Part shown: one piece after another, positions 35,631-46,716 of the stretch | Layout of the letters: every line of letters begins with the position of its first letter | Position numbering within the stretch: position 1 is the stretch's first letter | Source: a virus | IMG/VR virus record: IMGVR_UViG_3300042946_000263 | Span: 1-64,000 of that record | DNA: 64,000 nt | Direction: 5' to 3' (one strand) | Notes under the pieces: generated by a model | What the model was told of the DNA's origin: nothing | Seen by the model: only the letters and a program-made list of their open reading frames with translations | Databases searched by the model: none | Made by a program: the position numbers and the translations under genes

Positions 35631-37451
35631 ATGGCAAACAGTTCAATAAATCTCGCTTCCTTAGACTTTGATACTCTCAAGCAGAATTTCAAAGATTATC
35701 TAAAAGCCCAGTCAACCTTCAAAGATTATAACTTTGATGGTTCAAACATGAGCGTTCTTTTGGACGTTATGGCTTATAATTCTTATTTGAATTCTTTCTA
35801 CCTTAACATGGTAGCTTCAGAGATGTTTTTGGATTCAGCCCAAAAAATTGATTCTGTTATTTCTCACGCTAAAGAGCTGAATTATATTCCAAGAAGCTCT
35901 CATGCTGCAGCAGCAAATGTAAGTTTTACTGTTGACACATCCGGATTTACTACCAATAAACTTACTATCCCAAAAGGAACTAGGTTTTCTGGATATAATT
36001 CTAATGGAACATATACTTTCGTAACAGATCAGTCTCTTACGTTCACATCAAGTAATAGTACGTTTTCTGTAGAAAACATACAAATAAGCGAAGGCGACTA
36101 TTTCAATGATAGCTTTGTTGTAGATTATGACATAGAAGATCAAAGATTTATATTGTCAAATCAGAACATCGACATCAATACTATAACAGTCAATGTTGTT
36201 GAAAATTCTGGCTTATCTAACACTCAATTTGTTTTTGCTGCTTCCCTATTTGGTCTAAAGGGAGGATCTGAGGTGTATTTCGTGCAGGCTGTAGAAGGCG
36301 GTAGATATGAGATATTGTTCGGCGATGGATTGTTTGGCAGAAAGCCTCTTAATGGGGCGTCAGTTCAAGTAAATTATATTGTCACTGATGGTTCTGATGG
36401 TAATGGTGTTGATAATTTTACTCTAACAGATAATATTGGGCCATCTAACGGAGGAACTGCAACAGCTTCTGCTATCACAGTTATAACTCCTTCTGTGTAT
36501 GGCGCCAATCAAGAAAACATAGAAAACATAAGATTCAATGCTCCTAGATATTATGCTACACAACAGAGAGCTGTTTCAGTAGACGATTATGCTTCTCTTG
36601 TGTATGCTAAATTTGGCGGCGCTGTTGACGACGTTATTGTGTATGGTGGTCAAGACTTAGAACCAAAACTTTATGGTAGAGTAGTCGTTTCCATCAAACC
36701 AACAGCTTCTACAATAGCTTCTTCTTTGTTGAAGAACAGTATTGTTAATTACCTTCAAGATTATATTGCTTTGCCTAACAGAGTTATTGTTACTGATCCT
36801 GAGTATTTCTATATTAAGATTAATTCAATCGTTCAATATAATTCTAAACTTACTACAAAATATGCTTCAGAAGTAAGAAGTATTATTCTTAATGATATTT
36901 TAGAGTTTAGTTCTGCTCATCTAGAAAAGTTTGGTAACGATTTTAGATATAGTAGATTCGTCACTCATATCGATGACGCAGACACAAGTATTACCAGTAA
37001 CGACACTCATGTAAAGATTGTTAAAAGAATAAATCCCAAACTAAATTATGCCACTTCTTACAGTATAGCATTTAATAATCCTGCTGAATTAGAAGGCGTG
37101 TATGGAGGAGTTGCGTATCCAGACGAAAGAGTTTTCAACAGCTCTTCGTTTTCTTACATTGACGAAAAGGATAATATAATTCCTAACTGTTATATGGAAG
37201 ATGACGCTCTTGGTAGTATTCTTGTTTATACTTATGTTAGAGGCGTAAAAACTACTGTCAATCCAAATATTGGAGTTATAGATTACGAATCTGGAATTGT
37301 TTCCCTAAGTAATCTAAAATCTTCTTACTATGGCAACTATCTGCTTCTGGAACTAAAGACAAGAAATAAAGATATTATTGCGACAAAGAACATGGTTCTG
37401 GTTATAGAACCTGAAGACGTAACAATCGACGTAATAGAAACAATTAGATAA
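35631..37451 (+). CDS. 6: Baseplate wedge subunit, gp6
   Basis: 606 residues (T4 660). FDTLKQNFKDYLKAQSTFKD at the N-terminus, LLDVMAYNSYLNSFYLNMVA, then EILFGDGLFGRKPLNGASVQ and VNYIVTDGSDGNGVDNFTLT, the signature of gp6/baseplate J proteins. It starts in the base after the gp25 stop. Forms the inner baseplate ring. Confidence 0.92.
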   Translation: MANSSINLASLDFDTLKQNFKDYLKAQSTFKDYNFDGSNMSVLLDVMAYNSYLNSFYLNMVASEMFLDSAQKIDSVISHAKELNYIPRSSHAAAANVSFTVDTSGFTTNKLTIPKGTRFSGYNSNGTYTFVTDQSLTFTSSNSTFSVENIQISEGDYFNDSFVVDYDIEDQRFILSNQNIDINTITVNVVENSGLSNTQFVFAASLFGLKGGSEVYFVQAVEGGRYEILFGDGLFGRKPLNGASVQVNYIVTDGSDGNGVDNFTLTDNIGPSNGGTATASAITVITPSVYGANQENIENIRFNAPRYYATQQRAVSVDDYASLVYAKFGGAVDDVIVYGGQDLEPKLYGRVVVSIKPTASTIASSLLKNSIVNYLQDYIALPNRVIVTDPEYFYIKINSIVQYNSKLTTKYASEVRSIILNDILEFSSAHLEKFGNDFRYSRFVTHIDDADTSITSNDTHVKIVKRINPKLNYATSYSIAFNNPAELEGVYGGVAYPDERVFNSSSFSYIDEKDNIIPNCYMEDDALGSILVYTYVRGVKTTVNPNIGVIDYESGIVSLSNLKSSYYGNYLLLELKTRNKDIIATKNMVLVIEPEDVTIDVIETIR

Positions 37452-37452
37452 A

Positions 37453-40400
37453 ATGGAATTTAAAGTAGAAAAAACAATATCTAATTTTGTAGAGAGCCAG
37501 TTCCCTCAATTCTACCAAGAAGAGGGTCCAAAGTTCATACAATTCGTCAGAGCTTATTATGAATGGCTAGAATCCGCAGGTCCCGTCAAAGCAGATGGTA
37601 ATGGCGGACCCATTCACGAAGCCAGAGAATTAACAGATTACAGAGATATTGATACTACTGTTGAAAGATTTCTGGAATATTTCCAGAAAAAATATCTTTA
37701 TGGTATTCCATTCAATATTATTGCTAATAAAAGATTCCTCCTTAAACATATTTTGGACGTGTACCGTTCAAAAACAACCATTCAAGGTTATAAACTTCTA
37801 TTCAGATTAATCTACGACGAAGACGTTGACATTTATCTTCCTGGTAAAGACGTACTGAGAGTATCAGACGGTAAATGGGTTGATCCACGATATCTAGAAG
37901 TAACATACACAGAGAATCTAGAATCTCTTATTGGTAAATCCATTATGGGCGTTTCTTCAAAGACAACAGCTGTTGTTGAGAAGGTTGTTAGGGAACGTGT
38001 TAATAAAGACATAGTTTATATGGCGTACATTACCAGCGTTGAGCCTAAAGGCGGCGATTTCGACGTTGGTGAAAGAATTGTTGACTACAGATACAGAACA
38101 GATTCTGCAGTAATTGGTGCATCGCCAGTCATCCTAGGATCATTAGATACTCTTGATGTTTTCAACAGCGGTAATTCATTCAACGTCGGAGATATTCTTA
38201 AAATTGCATACAAAGATCCAGATACCAACGAAATTGATTCTTTTGGTATTGAAGGTCTTGTTATCGTTAAATCCCTTTTTCGTGGATATGGTTCTCTTAA
38301 CTTCAACATCGTTAATGGCGGGTTTGGGTTCCTAGCCAATTCAGCAATATTTTTATACAAAAACATTGCCGATCAAACTGGTAGCGGAGCGAGCTTTAAC
38401 ATCAAACTTTCTGACACCAGAAGATTGACATACAACACAGACTGGATCCAGGATTTTATTGACTTACCTATTAATGAAACTTCATATGGATTTTTGGGAA
38501 ATGCCAGCGCCAATTTAAGTACGAATATCGAAGACACGTTTACATACGAGAGCGGCGTATTCGGTAAAATCGCCTATCTAACAAACGTTCTTGCTGGTAA
38601 TGCTTATATTGCCCCTGCTAATGTTTTCATTAGATCAACTTATAGATCAAAAAACCTTCCTGGCAAACTTTGGTATTATAACACCAACACATTTATTAAC
38701 GCTTATTCTTCAGGCGTATATGTAAATACTTCATTCATAGATGGTAATGTTGTTCTTATAGCTAATGCTAATAAACATTTCGATTTGAATAGCTATGTAG
38801 ATTACTTGGCTCCAGAAGGCTATAGCGCCATTACTGGATTGCAATCTAACACAAGATATTATGTAAAAACTACAAACACGTCAGGAATTACTCTTAGCGA
38901 AACTCCTGGTGGAGCAACATTAGCGATCAGCACAACTAATGTTTCTAGTAATGTAGTGAAACACGTTTTCACTACAAAAGCTCTTACAAAGAGCTTTTTG
39001 GCAAACGCTTCTTATATCAACAACGTAAGTCATTCTATATTAGTTTCTAATGCCAATACATACTTCTTTGTTGACGATTATGTGTATTATTATGTTCCAA
39101 CAGGAAATGTTGCAATTACTGGTCTGAAAGGAAACACTTATTATTATGTGGAATCTTCTAACGATTCTGCGTTAACTCTTTCTATGTCAGTAGGCGGAGA
39201 TCCTATTGAGGTATTTTCTGGTAACTACGGGGCGGCGGCAGAAACTCATTATCTATTGAATGATACCACCAGAGCTCAAGTTCCCTATGTCAACGCTTAT
39301 TCAGAAGATTTTTATTCTAATACAACTTCTGTAAATAATTCAAATTATTCTATCCTATTGGCCAATGCTGACATATATTTGCAAGCTGGTGATTCTATAT
39401 TCTATGATGTTCCTACAGGATCTTCGGCGCTTGCAAATCTAACAGCAAATTCTGTTTATTTTGTTAAAACTGTAAATTCCAGCGCTATCACTTTAAGTAA
39501 TACTGCCGGTGGTGCTACTATACAGATATACACATCTTCTTCTAGTGCTGCTGCTTCTCATCAAATCAAAGGCGCCAAATTCAACAAATATTTTGCGAAC
39601 AATGATGTTATCTATCTGCAGTCTGATGAGGCTGATGCAAACACTTTAGAATTGGCTGTTATTAGAGAAATCAAAAGCGATACATCTGTTCAACTTTATG
39701 GGTTCACTAACAATACTTCTACTAATTCTATGGTATACGGTAGAGCGGTTGTTATCATGCCTTCTCAGTTTGCTAATTCAGAAGTCACAGCAAGAAATAG
39801 TAATACTGGTTTAATCGATCAGTTTAGTCTACTTTCGTATAACAATAATCCAAATAATTATGGCGCTTATGCAAGCATCATGAGAAGATTGGATAATACG
39901 ATTAATGGCATTAATGATAATATTCTTGCTCTTAACTCTAGCGGTAATAATATCGTAGAGAAGGTTGCTGCCGTTTCTTCGGGTAGAGCTTACGTAGAGG
40001 GCGAATCTGTTCATGCTTACAGATATGGTATTTTAGAAGTTCCTGTTGTTGTTAAAGGCGGTTTTGGTTACGTAAACAATGATACTTTAATCTTTACTGG
40101 AGGGTTTACCGAATATCCAGCCAGAGGTTCAGTCATAACCAACAACCAAGGTCACATTACAGCTGTTAACACACAGCTTGGAGCTTGGTATAGTGGATCT
40201 GGATATAACACTATTCCAGAAATTTCTATTAGATCTGCAAACAGCAGAGCCTATGGCGCAGTGTTGACCACAAACTTCATTCCTTTCGATACAGCCAGTG
40301 AAATTAGAGGTATTGTCAGAAAGGCTGGTGTTGGTAAGGGTGTTGGTTATTGGGCAACAACTGATGGACTATTAAACTCCGATAAGGTCATTCAAGACAG

Positions 40401-40791
40401 TTATTATTATCAAGATTATTCTTATGAAATTAGAGCTGCTATCAGTATTGAAAACTACAAAGAAGTTTTCTATTCAACTTTCCACCCTGCTGGTACAGAA
40501 CTATTCGGTAAGTATGAATTGCAGCCATTTGTGGTCCAAAGCGAGATAGACCTAGTATATGATACAAACGCCAATACTGCTTGGCCGCTATGGTTGACAT
40601 GCGATATTTCAGACCCAAGAATTCGCTGCGACGTTCTTGTGGAAGAACTTCCTGACGGCAGACTGCTACCAAATACATATCTAACGGTCGATCAATTCAC
40701 TTTCGCTAACAATTATCTGGGAGTAGACATAAATACTATATTCTGTAGTAATGCCACTCTCAGAGTAGATAGAATATCTGAAGATTCATAA
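37453..40791 (+). CDS. 7: Large baseplate wedge protein, gp7 counterpart
   Basis: 1112 residues (T4 gp7 1032). N-terminus: FVESQFPQFYQEEGPKFIQF, then RDIDTTVERFLEYFQKKYLY and SKTTIQGYKLLFRLIYDEDV, conserved in T4-like phages of cyanobacteria at this place. Residues 430-720 hold three tandem repeats of about 90 residues, each with YYV followed by a LTLS or ITLS strand (ITGLQSNTRYYVKTTNTSGI; ITGLKGNTYYYVESSNDSAL; LANLTANSVYFVKTVNSSAI). The gp7 name rests on position and size. Confidence 0.7.
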   Translation: MEFKVEKTISNFVESQFPQFYQEEGPKFIQFVRAYYEWLESAGPVKADGNGGPIHEARELTDYRDIDTTVERFLEYFQKKYLYGIPFNIIANKRFLLKHILDVYRSKTTIQGYKLLFRLIYDEDVDIYLPGKDVLRVSDGKWVDPRYLEVTYTENLESLIGKSIMGVSSKTTAVVEKVVRERVNKDIVYMAYITSVEPKGGDFDVGERIVDYRYRTDSAVIGASPVILGSLDTLDVFNSGNSFNVGDILKIAYKDPDTNEIDSFGIEGLVIVKSLFRGYGSLNFNIVNGGFGFLANSAIFLYKNIADQTGSGASFNIKLSDTRRLTYNTDWIQDFIDLPINETSYGFLGNASANLSTNIEDTFTYESGVFGKIAYLTNVLAGNAYIAPANVFIRSTYRSKNLPGKLWYYNTNTFINAYSSGVYVNTSFIDGNVVLIANANKHFDLNSYVDYLAPEGYSAITGLQSNTRYYVKTTNTSGITLSETPGGATLAISTTNVSSNVVKHVFTTKALTKSFLANASYINNVSHSILVSNANTYFFVDDYVYYYVPTGNVAITGLKGNTYYYVESSNDSALTLSMSVGGDPIEVFSGNYGAAAETHYLLNDTTRAQVPYVNAYSEDFYSNTTSVNNSNYSILLANADIYLQAGDSIFYDVPTGSSALANLTANSVYFVKTVNSSAITLSNTAGGATIQIYTSSSSAAASHQIKGAKFNKYFANNDVIYLQSDEADANTLELAVIREIKSDTSVQLYGFTNNTSTNSMVYGRAVVIMPSQFANSEVTARNSNTGLIDQFSLLSYNNNPNNYGAYASIMRRLDNTINGINDNILALNSSGNNIVEKVAAVSSGRAYVEGESVHAYRYGILEVPVVVKGGFGYVNNDTLIFTGGFTEYPARGSVITNNQGHITAVNTQLGAWYSGSGYNTIPEISIRSANSRAYGAVLTTNFIPFDTASEIRGIVRKAGVGKGVGYWATTDGLLNSDKVIQDSYYYQDYSYEIRAAISIENYKEVFYSTFHPAGTELFGKYELQPFVVQSEIDLVYDTNANTAWPLWLTCDISDPRIRCDVLVEELPDGRLLPNTYLTVDQFTFANNYLGVDINTIFCSNATLRVDRISEDS

Positions 40792-40802
40792 GGGGAACTA
40801 AA

Positions 40803-41393
40803 TTGACAATACAAACAGCCAATATTGGCGCAAGCCCAAACGACGGAACTGGCACTCCTCTGAGAGATGCCGTTGATCTGTTCAATCAAAATTTTATTCA
40901 GCTGAGTACTAACTCTGTTGTAAACACCAGTATTACTGTAGGAAATACAGCGACTGGAAACGTCTTTGTTAATTCTTCTTTGATTTATGTGCAAAATAAT
41001 GCTGCTTACGTTAGAATTGGTAACAGCGCATCAGTGAACGTAATAGCAAACAGTTCTGTTATCCAGACAGCTGGTCTGGTAAATACAGGAACTCTTTCTG
41101 TTACATCAAATACTTTGAACCTTGGAACTACCTCTTCTGCTGGAGCTAATGGTTATACCTACCTACCAAACGGTCTAAAAATGAATTGGGGTTGGGTGTA
41201 TTGTAATAGTACAATTGGAAATGCTATCTTTACTTCTGCTTATACATCAGAGTGTTATGTTGTTACTGTTACCGGTAATACAGCTAACGCTTCTTTTGCT
41301 CCTTTTGTGCCTGAACAGAATACAACTGCAGCTGTTATCAGAACAAACGATAATACAGCTATCAACGTTCATTTTATTGCGCTTGGTAAGTAA
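40803..41393 (+). CDS. Short tail-fibre-like protein, TTG start
   Basis: 196 residues starting MTIQTANIGASPNDGTGTPL with DAVDLFNQNFIQL, typical of fibre N-termini; TTG start with AAGGGGAACTAAA upstream. The C-terminus contains GYTYLPNGLKMNWGWV, the LPNGL...WG turn common in fibre tip domains. Probably a small fibre or receptor-binding part. Confidence 0.65.
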   Translation: MTIQTANIGASPNDGTGTPLRDAVDLFNQNFIQLSTNSVVNTSITVGNTATGNVFVNSSLIYVQNNAAYVRIGNSASVNVIANSSVIQTAGLVNTGTLSVTSNTLNLGTTSSAGANGYTYLPNGLKMNWGWVYCNSTIGNAIFTSAYTSECYVVTVTGNTANASFAPFVPEQNTTAAVIRTNDNTAINVHFIALGK

Positions 41394-41402
41394 GGTTTAA
41401 AA

Positions 41403-42938
41403 ATGGCTGGAATTATTCAATCTGCATACAAAAAGTCTTTAATTGATGAGATGTTGTATAATATCAGCACAAACACGTCTTATTATTACGCATTTGCATC
41501 TAACCCTGTAGCGTATAGTGGAGCTGTTCCTAATACTTCACCAAAAGACTATTCTACTGAATTTGAGAACGATTGGTTGATGTTATTTGGCAAGAAATTA
41601 TCTATTTCTAATTTCGCCCCGTTGATTCAGAATAATATATGGGACGCTAACACAATATACAGAAAATATGATAATAGCGATCCCGAGCTTTATTCCAATA
41701 ATTTGTTTTATGCTATTTGCGAGCCTGAATATGACGGTGGCACTTATAATGTATATAAGTGTTTGGACAATGGCAACGATTCCCCTTCTTCTGTCAAGCC
41801 AACAATGGTTCAAACAACTTCTTTTGCTACTTCTGATGGTTATGTTTGGAAATATGTAACTTCTATTCCATTCAGACTATACAGAATGTTTGCGACCGAA
41901 GAATATGCTCCATTATACGCAAACGCTATTACATCAATTTATGCCAATGTTTATGCTGGTGTAGAAAAAGTTGTTATTGAAAACGGCGGAACAGGTTATT
42001 CTACATATCATGAAGGCACTATTCTATCTGCTAATACTACTGTTATCCAGATTGAAAACGAAGCCAGTATCCAGAGCGGTTATTACACAGGAAGCGCCAT
42101 CTATATTTACAATACTACAGCTACAACTTCTCAGATATTCAACATAACTGAATACGTAGCAAACAGTGTTGGTAAATGGATTTATTTGGATAAAGAAGCT
42201 AATACTGACAATATCTTGCCACAGGCCACAAGATACAAAATTTCTCCTAGCGTTCATTTCGTTACAGACGGTGGAACTCAACCTATTGCTTATACTACTA
42301 TAAACCCAGAAGCAAACTCTATTTCTGATGTAGTAATTCTAGAAACTGGGGCGGATATATCTTGGGCTAACGTGACGATTAATGCTTTGGTTGGTCAAAA
42401 TGCTAATGTTTATGCTATCGTACCACCAGCTGGCGGACATGGTAGTGACGCTCTTTCGGAATTGAATATCAAGGCTCTGGGTGTAAACTTTCATTTTGCT
42501 AATACTGAAGGCGACAATATTCCTACTTGGATTCAATATAACAAGATAGGTATTATTAAAAATCCATACCAATTATATGCAAATGGCGCCAAAAGTAATA
42601 CTCAATTTACTGGGGCTGTTTTCAGTCAGGTTATGGAATGCGATGTCTCTAATCCAGTCGTATATACTATTGGAGACAGGGTTTATGGTAATACCAGCAA
42701 CGCTTATGGTATTGTTGCCTATTCAAATACAACTAAATTGTATGTCACAGGCGACAAAACATTTATAGATGGAGAATATGTTTTCTCTAGTAATGGCGTT
42801 CTCAACACAGAAGTTGATATTGTTTCAAAGGGCGATATATACGCTAAGAGTTTGAAGCCTCTTTACGTACAGAATATAAATAATGTTAATAGGTCTAACA
42901 CCCAAACCGAATCTTTTAAACTGATTATCCAGATATAA
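41403..42938 (+). CDS. 8: Baseplate wedge subunit, gp8
   Basis: 511 residues (T4 334). MAGIIQSAYKKSLIDEMLYN; FENDWLMLFGKKLSISNF; CLDNGNDSPSS; SDGYVWKYVTSIPFRLYRM; PPAGGHGSDALSELNIKALG: all in gp8 order, including the DGYVW and GGHGSD motifs. A C-terminal extension of about 100 residues (VYGNTSNAYGIVAYSNT) is not in T4. Links gp7 and gp10-type parts in the wedge. Confidence 0.88.
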   Translation: MAGIIQSAYKKSLIDEMLYNISTNTSYYYAFASNPVAYSGAVPNTSPKDYSTEFENDWLMLFGKKLSISNFAPLIQNNIWDANTIYRKYDNSDPELYSNNLFYAICEPEYDGGTYNVYKCLDNGNDSPSSVKPTMVQTTSFATSDGYVWKYVTSIPFRLYRMFATEEYAPLYANAITSIYANVYAGVEKVVIENGGTGYSTYHEGTILSANTTVIQIENEASIQSGYYTGSAIYIYNTTATTSQIFNITEYVANSVGKWIYLDKEANTDNILPQATRYKISPSVHFVTDGGTQPIAYTTINPEANSISDVVILETGADISWANVTINALVGQNANVYAIVPPAGGHGSDALSELNIKALGVNFHFANTEGDNIPTWIQYNKIGIIKNPYQLYANGAKSNTQFTGAVFSQVMECDVSNPVVYTIGDRVYGNTSNAYGIVAYSNTTKLYVTGDKTFIDGEYVFSSNGVLNTEVDIVSKGDIYAKSLKPLYVQNINNVNRSNTQTESFKLIIQI

Positions 42939-42951
42939 TAAGGCACCAATA

Positions 42952-45900
42952 ATGGCTCTAAAGACAGATTTCAACGTTGCTCCATATTTCGACGATTATG
43001 ATGAGTTTAAAGACTATTATCGAATCCTTTTTAGACCTGGTACAGCAGTTCAGGCAAGAGAACTAACACAGATCCAGACAATTATCCAGAAACAGATCGA
43101 AAGATTTGGTAACTGGGCGTTTAATAACGGCGATATTGTTTATGGTTGTCAGATTTTCGACATGCCTTCGGTTCCGTATGTTCGCCTTATGGATTTCGCA
43201 TCGAACGGTACAGCAAACTCAGCCACTCTAGACGTAAGAGATTATGTTAATGCAGTGGCCACTAGCGCCACAAGCAATCTAAAAGCTCAGGTCATTTACG
43301 CTAATGCAGGATTCAGCACCAATTATCCTGACACAAACATTCTGTATCTAAAGTACATCAACACTGGAACAGGCGGGGAAACTATATTCTCCAACAACGA
43401 ATTGTTGACTTTCCAGCAAGTTTCTGTTGCAGGTAATACTGATCTAGCAAATGTTTATAGTTGGTCTAACACTCCTATCGATACTGTAACAACAGGTAAT
43501 TCTCACGGCGTAAGCGTAACAGAAGGCGTTGTTTTCATTGGAGGCGAATTCGTTAGAGTAGCAAATTCTACATTTGGCCTTGTTAACAATTTTGGTACTT
43601 ACGCTGGTAATAATGTTATTGGATTTGACCTTATTGAACAGATTGTTACAGAAAACCAAGATACAAGTCTTCTAGATAACGCTCTTGGATATACCAACGA
43701 AAACGCTCCTGGCGCTCATCGTTTGAAACTTACTCCTATAATCATTTCTCTTACTACAGAAGAAGCATCCCTTAGAGAGAAATTCAATCCTATCGGAATT
43801 TATAATTATGGTAGTTTGGTTTCTAAAGTTTTACCAGCAGCAAACGTCTATTCTGTTGTTGGTGACGTTCTAGCAAAAAGAACATTCGAAGAATCTGGCA
43901 ATTATGTCGTAAACCCTTTTATTGTTGATACTGTAACAACCATTCCAGGTTCTGATGTAAGCGCATCTGATGCTAACAGCGTTCTAGGGCGTGTCAGCAC
44001 AGGTATCGGTTATGTTCAGGGTAACAGAGTAGAAATCCAAAAAACTGCATATATCAACATGCGTCGTGGCGTTGATACCCAGACAAACCGTTCACAAGAA
44101 ATCAATTTCAATTATGGCAATTATTTTATTGTAAATGAATACGCTGGATCATTCAGATCCGATTTGATAGCTAGCGTCAATTTTTATGACCAGCCACAAA
44201 AAGCTGTTACCAACAGAACATATTCTGGAACTGGTTTGGTTGGTAATTTGATAGGTACAGCCAATATTAGATGTGTAACATTAGTTTCCGGCACTCCCGG
44301 CACATCTACTGCTAATTATTACATTCACATTTTCAATACTAGTATGTCTGGAAATTACACACCAAGCCAGATAAAATCTATCGTATTTACTGGTCCAAAC
44401 AAAGGTATTGCTGACGTTGTATCTACTGGTATTGTATCTTCGCAGAACAAAAAACAACTATTCAGTTTTGGCGTAACTGGTATTAAGAATCTTAGAGATC
44501 AGAACAACAATGTTGTTACAGATTACTATTACAGAGCAAGTAATACTACTGCTATTATGGACACCAGTGGTAACATTGACACAAGAATAGCTTCTTCAGT
44601 TACAGGCGGAACTGATATTCTACCATTCGTTGCAGGTACAACATTAACAGATTCGGCTGCAGCTGACATTATAGTTGTTTCTAAAACTAATGCAGATTCA
44701 GCTGCTATAACTGGGTCAGTTTCAGTAAGCACATCTTCTACTATTGTAACAGGTTCTTCTACTGTATTTACTTCTATATTTACATCTGGAGATTTGGTAA
44801 AGGTCGATGGCGCAGTAAGAACAATTGTATCAGTTGCAAACAACACTTATATGGTTGTTGATGCTCCGTTCGCTTACTCTAATTCTGGAACAAACTGTTA
44901 TAAGAGATATGTGAATGGTAAAGTAATTTCCACAACAAAGGGTATTACTGGTCCTTCTCCATATGTAACAATAGATACTAGCACAGGGTTCACAATTCAT
45001 TCAGGGCAGATTCCATCAGTTCCTTTGGACGTTGACGTTTCTTATATCGTAAAAAGAACTGTTACTGTTCCTGCTAAAAAGGAAATCAGAAAGAAGAGAT
45101 TTGTTAAGATCAACACTTCTTCAAACCCAAAAGGTCCATGGTGCCTTGGGTTGGGAGACGTACATAAGATCAATAAAATTTACGGAACTGCTAATGGCGT
45201 TTATACTGTTAATGGTGTCGATCTAACAAGTAATTTCTCTCTTGACACAGGCCAAAAAGATACTCATTATAACTTAGCATATATTTACGCTAAACCTGGT
45301 TATACAGCTACTTCTTTCCCAAATGTTTTGGTGGACTTAGATTATTTTGCTGTTAATACATCGCCAGGAGTTGGTTATTTTACAGTCGAATCTTATCCTG
45401 TTGACGACGCTAATACTGCTAGTGTTACCGCCATTCAGACAAAAGATATTCCTCTTTATGTTGATGACACTGGAGCCAAATTACCACTAAGAGATTATGT
45501 GGACTTCAGAGTTCCATGTATTAATACTGCTAACGACAGCGGTTTTTACGATTGGTCTAACGGAGCTCAAACTAATACTGCAATTTCATATGCTACGTTG
45601 AATCCATCAAGCACTCTATCGTTTGATGTTCCAATCACAGGAATGAATTCTCCTGCTTATGGTAAATCTCTAGAGGCAGATTATACTTTCTATCTGGGTA
45701 GAAAAGATCTGGTTATGATCACCCCTGACAATGTTCTCAAGGTAAAGGAGGGTGTGCCTAGCATTACACCACAATCTCCTCTATTCCCAGAGAATGCTAT
45801 GCCATTGGCTACTCTCAATATACCTCCATATCCTTCTCTATCTTCTGAGCAGGTCGATGACTTCTTGACTATCAACCAGAGCGCCATAAACCTTATAAGA

Positions 45901-46686
45901 GACACTTCTCTTTCAATATCTGGTTCTTCTTTGACTAATAGAAGATATACTATGAAAGACATAGGTTCTATTGATCAGAGAGTTACAAATCTAGAATATT
46001 ACACTCAGTTGTCATTGCTAGAGAAAAAGGCAAAAGACTTAACAGTTACTGACGAAAACGGTCTTGATAGATTCAAGAATGGTATTTTCGTTGATCCTAT
46101 GACTTCTTTTTCTCTTTGCGATATTTCTAATCCAGAATTCAGTATAGCAATTGATTCTTCGAAGGGCGTCGCTAGACCAAAAATTGTTAGAGAAACTATC
46201 ACTATCAATTTCAGTAGCACTGCTTCTTCTAATGTTGTCAAGACAGGCAGACTTATTACACTAAACTATACTGAAGTTCCTTTCTTGGTTCAGCAATATG
46301 CTACAAAGTATAGATCTTCAGCTTTGGTTGCTTATGCTTGGAATGGTCATCTTACTCTTATTCCGACATACGATAATGGCGTTAATGAAGGTAAAACTGG
46401 TTCTGCAGAAATCTATATTGATTCAGCTGCTCCATGGAAAGAATTCGCTTCTAGCCCATTCGGCGTTACATGGGGCGATTGGAGAACTACAACTTCTACT
46501 GAGGTTGAGACTATTCTTACTGGAGAAGTTAGAAACAAAGTATATGACTTCAGAGGAAATCTTGTCAGCGATAGACCTGCTGCTGTTCAGCCTGTTGCCA
46601 ATCCTCCATCTGTAAACGATCTTCTCGTGCAAGCTGGTTGGAATGGCGGCGTAGACTTATTGACAACTCTCTTAAGAGGTTTATAA
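42952..46686 (+). CDS. DUF4815 virion protein (baseplate/fibre)
   Basis: 1244 residues. The N-terminus NVAPYFDDYDEFKDYYRILF, then RPGTAVQARELTQIQTIIQK and RFGNWAFNNGDIV is the DUF4815 signature. It stands where T4 has gp9-gp10 and is a common structural protein in T4-like phages of cyanobacteria. Probably a wedge-outer or fibre-attachment protein. Its stop codon overlaps a TATAAATA promoter. Confidence 0.85.
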   Translation: MALKTDFNVAPYFDDYDEFKDYYRILFRPGTAVQARELTQIQTIIQKQIERFGNWAFNNGDIVYGCQIFDMPSVPYVRLMDFASNGTANSATLDVRDYVNAVATSATSNLKAQVIYANAGFSTNYPDTNILYLKYINTGTGGETIFSNNELLTFQQVSVAGNTDLANVYSWSNTPIDTVTTGNSHGVSVTEGVVFIGGEFVRVANSTFGLVNNFGTYAGNNVIGFDLIEQIVTENQDTSLLDNALGYTNENAPGAHRLKLTPIIISLTTEEASLREKFNPIGIYNYGSLVSKVLPAANVYSVVGDVLAKRTFEESGNYVVNPFIVDTVTTIPGSDVSASDANSVLGRVSTGIGYVQGNRVEIQKTAYINMRRGVDTQTNRSQEINFNYGNYFIVNEYAGSFRSDLIASVNFYDQPQKAVTNRTYSGTGLVGNLIGTANIRCVTLVSGTPGTSTANYYIHIFNTSMSGNYTPSQIKSIVFTGPNKGIADVVSTGIVSSQNKKQLFSFGVTGIKNLRDQNNNVVTDYYYRASNTTAIMDTSGNIDTRIASSVTGGTDILPFVAGTTLTDSAAADIIVVSKTNADSAAITGSVSVSTSSTIVTGSSTVFTSIFTSGDLVKVDGAVRTIVSVANNTYMVVDAPFAYSNSGTNCYKRYVNGKVISTTKGITGPSPYVTIDTSTGFTIHSGQIPSVPLDVDVSYIVKRTVTVPAKKEIRKKRFVKINTSSNPKGPWCLGLGDVHKINKIYGTANGVYTVNGVDLTSNFSLDTGQKDTHYNLAYIYAKPGYTATSFPNVLVDLDYFAVNTSPGVGYFTVESYPVDDANTASVTAIQTKDIPLYVDDTGAKLPLRDYVDFRVPCINTANDSGFYDWSNGAQTNTAISYATLNPSSTLSFDVPITGMNSPAYGKSLEADYTFYLGRKDLVMITPDNVLKVKEGVPSITPQSPLFPENAMPLATLNIPPYPSLSSEQVDDFLTINQSAINLIRDTSLSISGSSLTNRRYTMKDIGSIDQRVTNLEYYTQLSLLEKKAKDLTVTDENGLDRFKNGIFVDPMTSFSLCDISNPEFSIAIDSSKGVARPKIVRETITINFSSTASSNVVKTGRLITLNYTEVPFLVQQYATKYRSSALVAYAWNGHLTLIPTYDNGVNEGKTGSAEIYIDSAAPWKEFASSPFGVTWGDWRTTTSTEVETILTGEVRNKVYDFRGNLVSDRPAAVQPVANPPSVNDLLVQAGWNGGVDLLTTLLRGL

Positions 46687-46689
46687 ATA
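46682..46689 (+). promoter_or_regulatory. T4-type late promoter TATAAATA
   Basis: Exact TATAAATA overlapping the stop of the DUF4815 gene, 35 bases before the TTG start at 46717. Confidence 0.7.
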
Positions 46690-46716
46690 TACAAAATGGA
46701 ATTTAGGAGATAAAAA

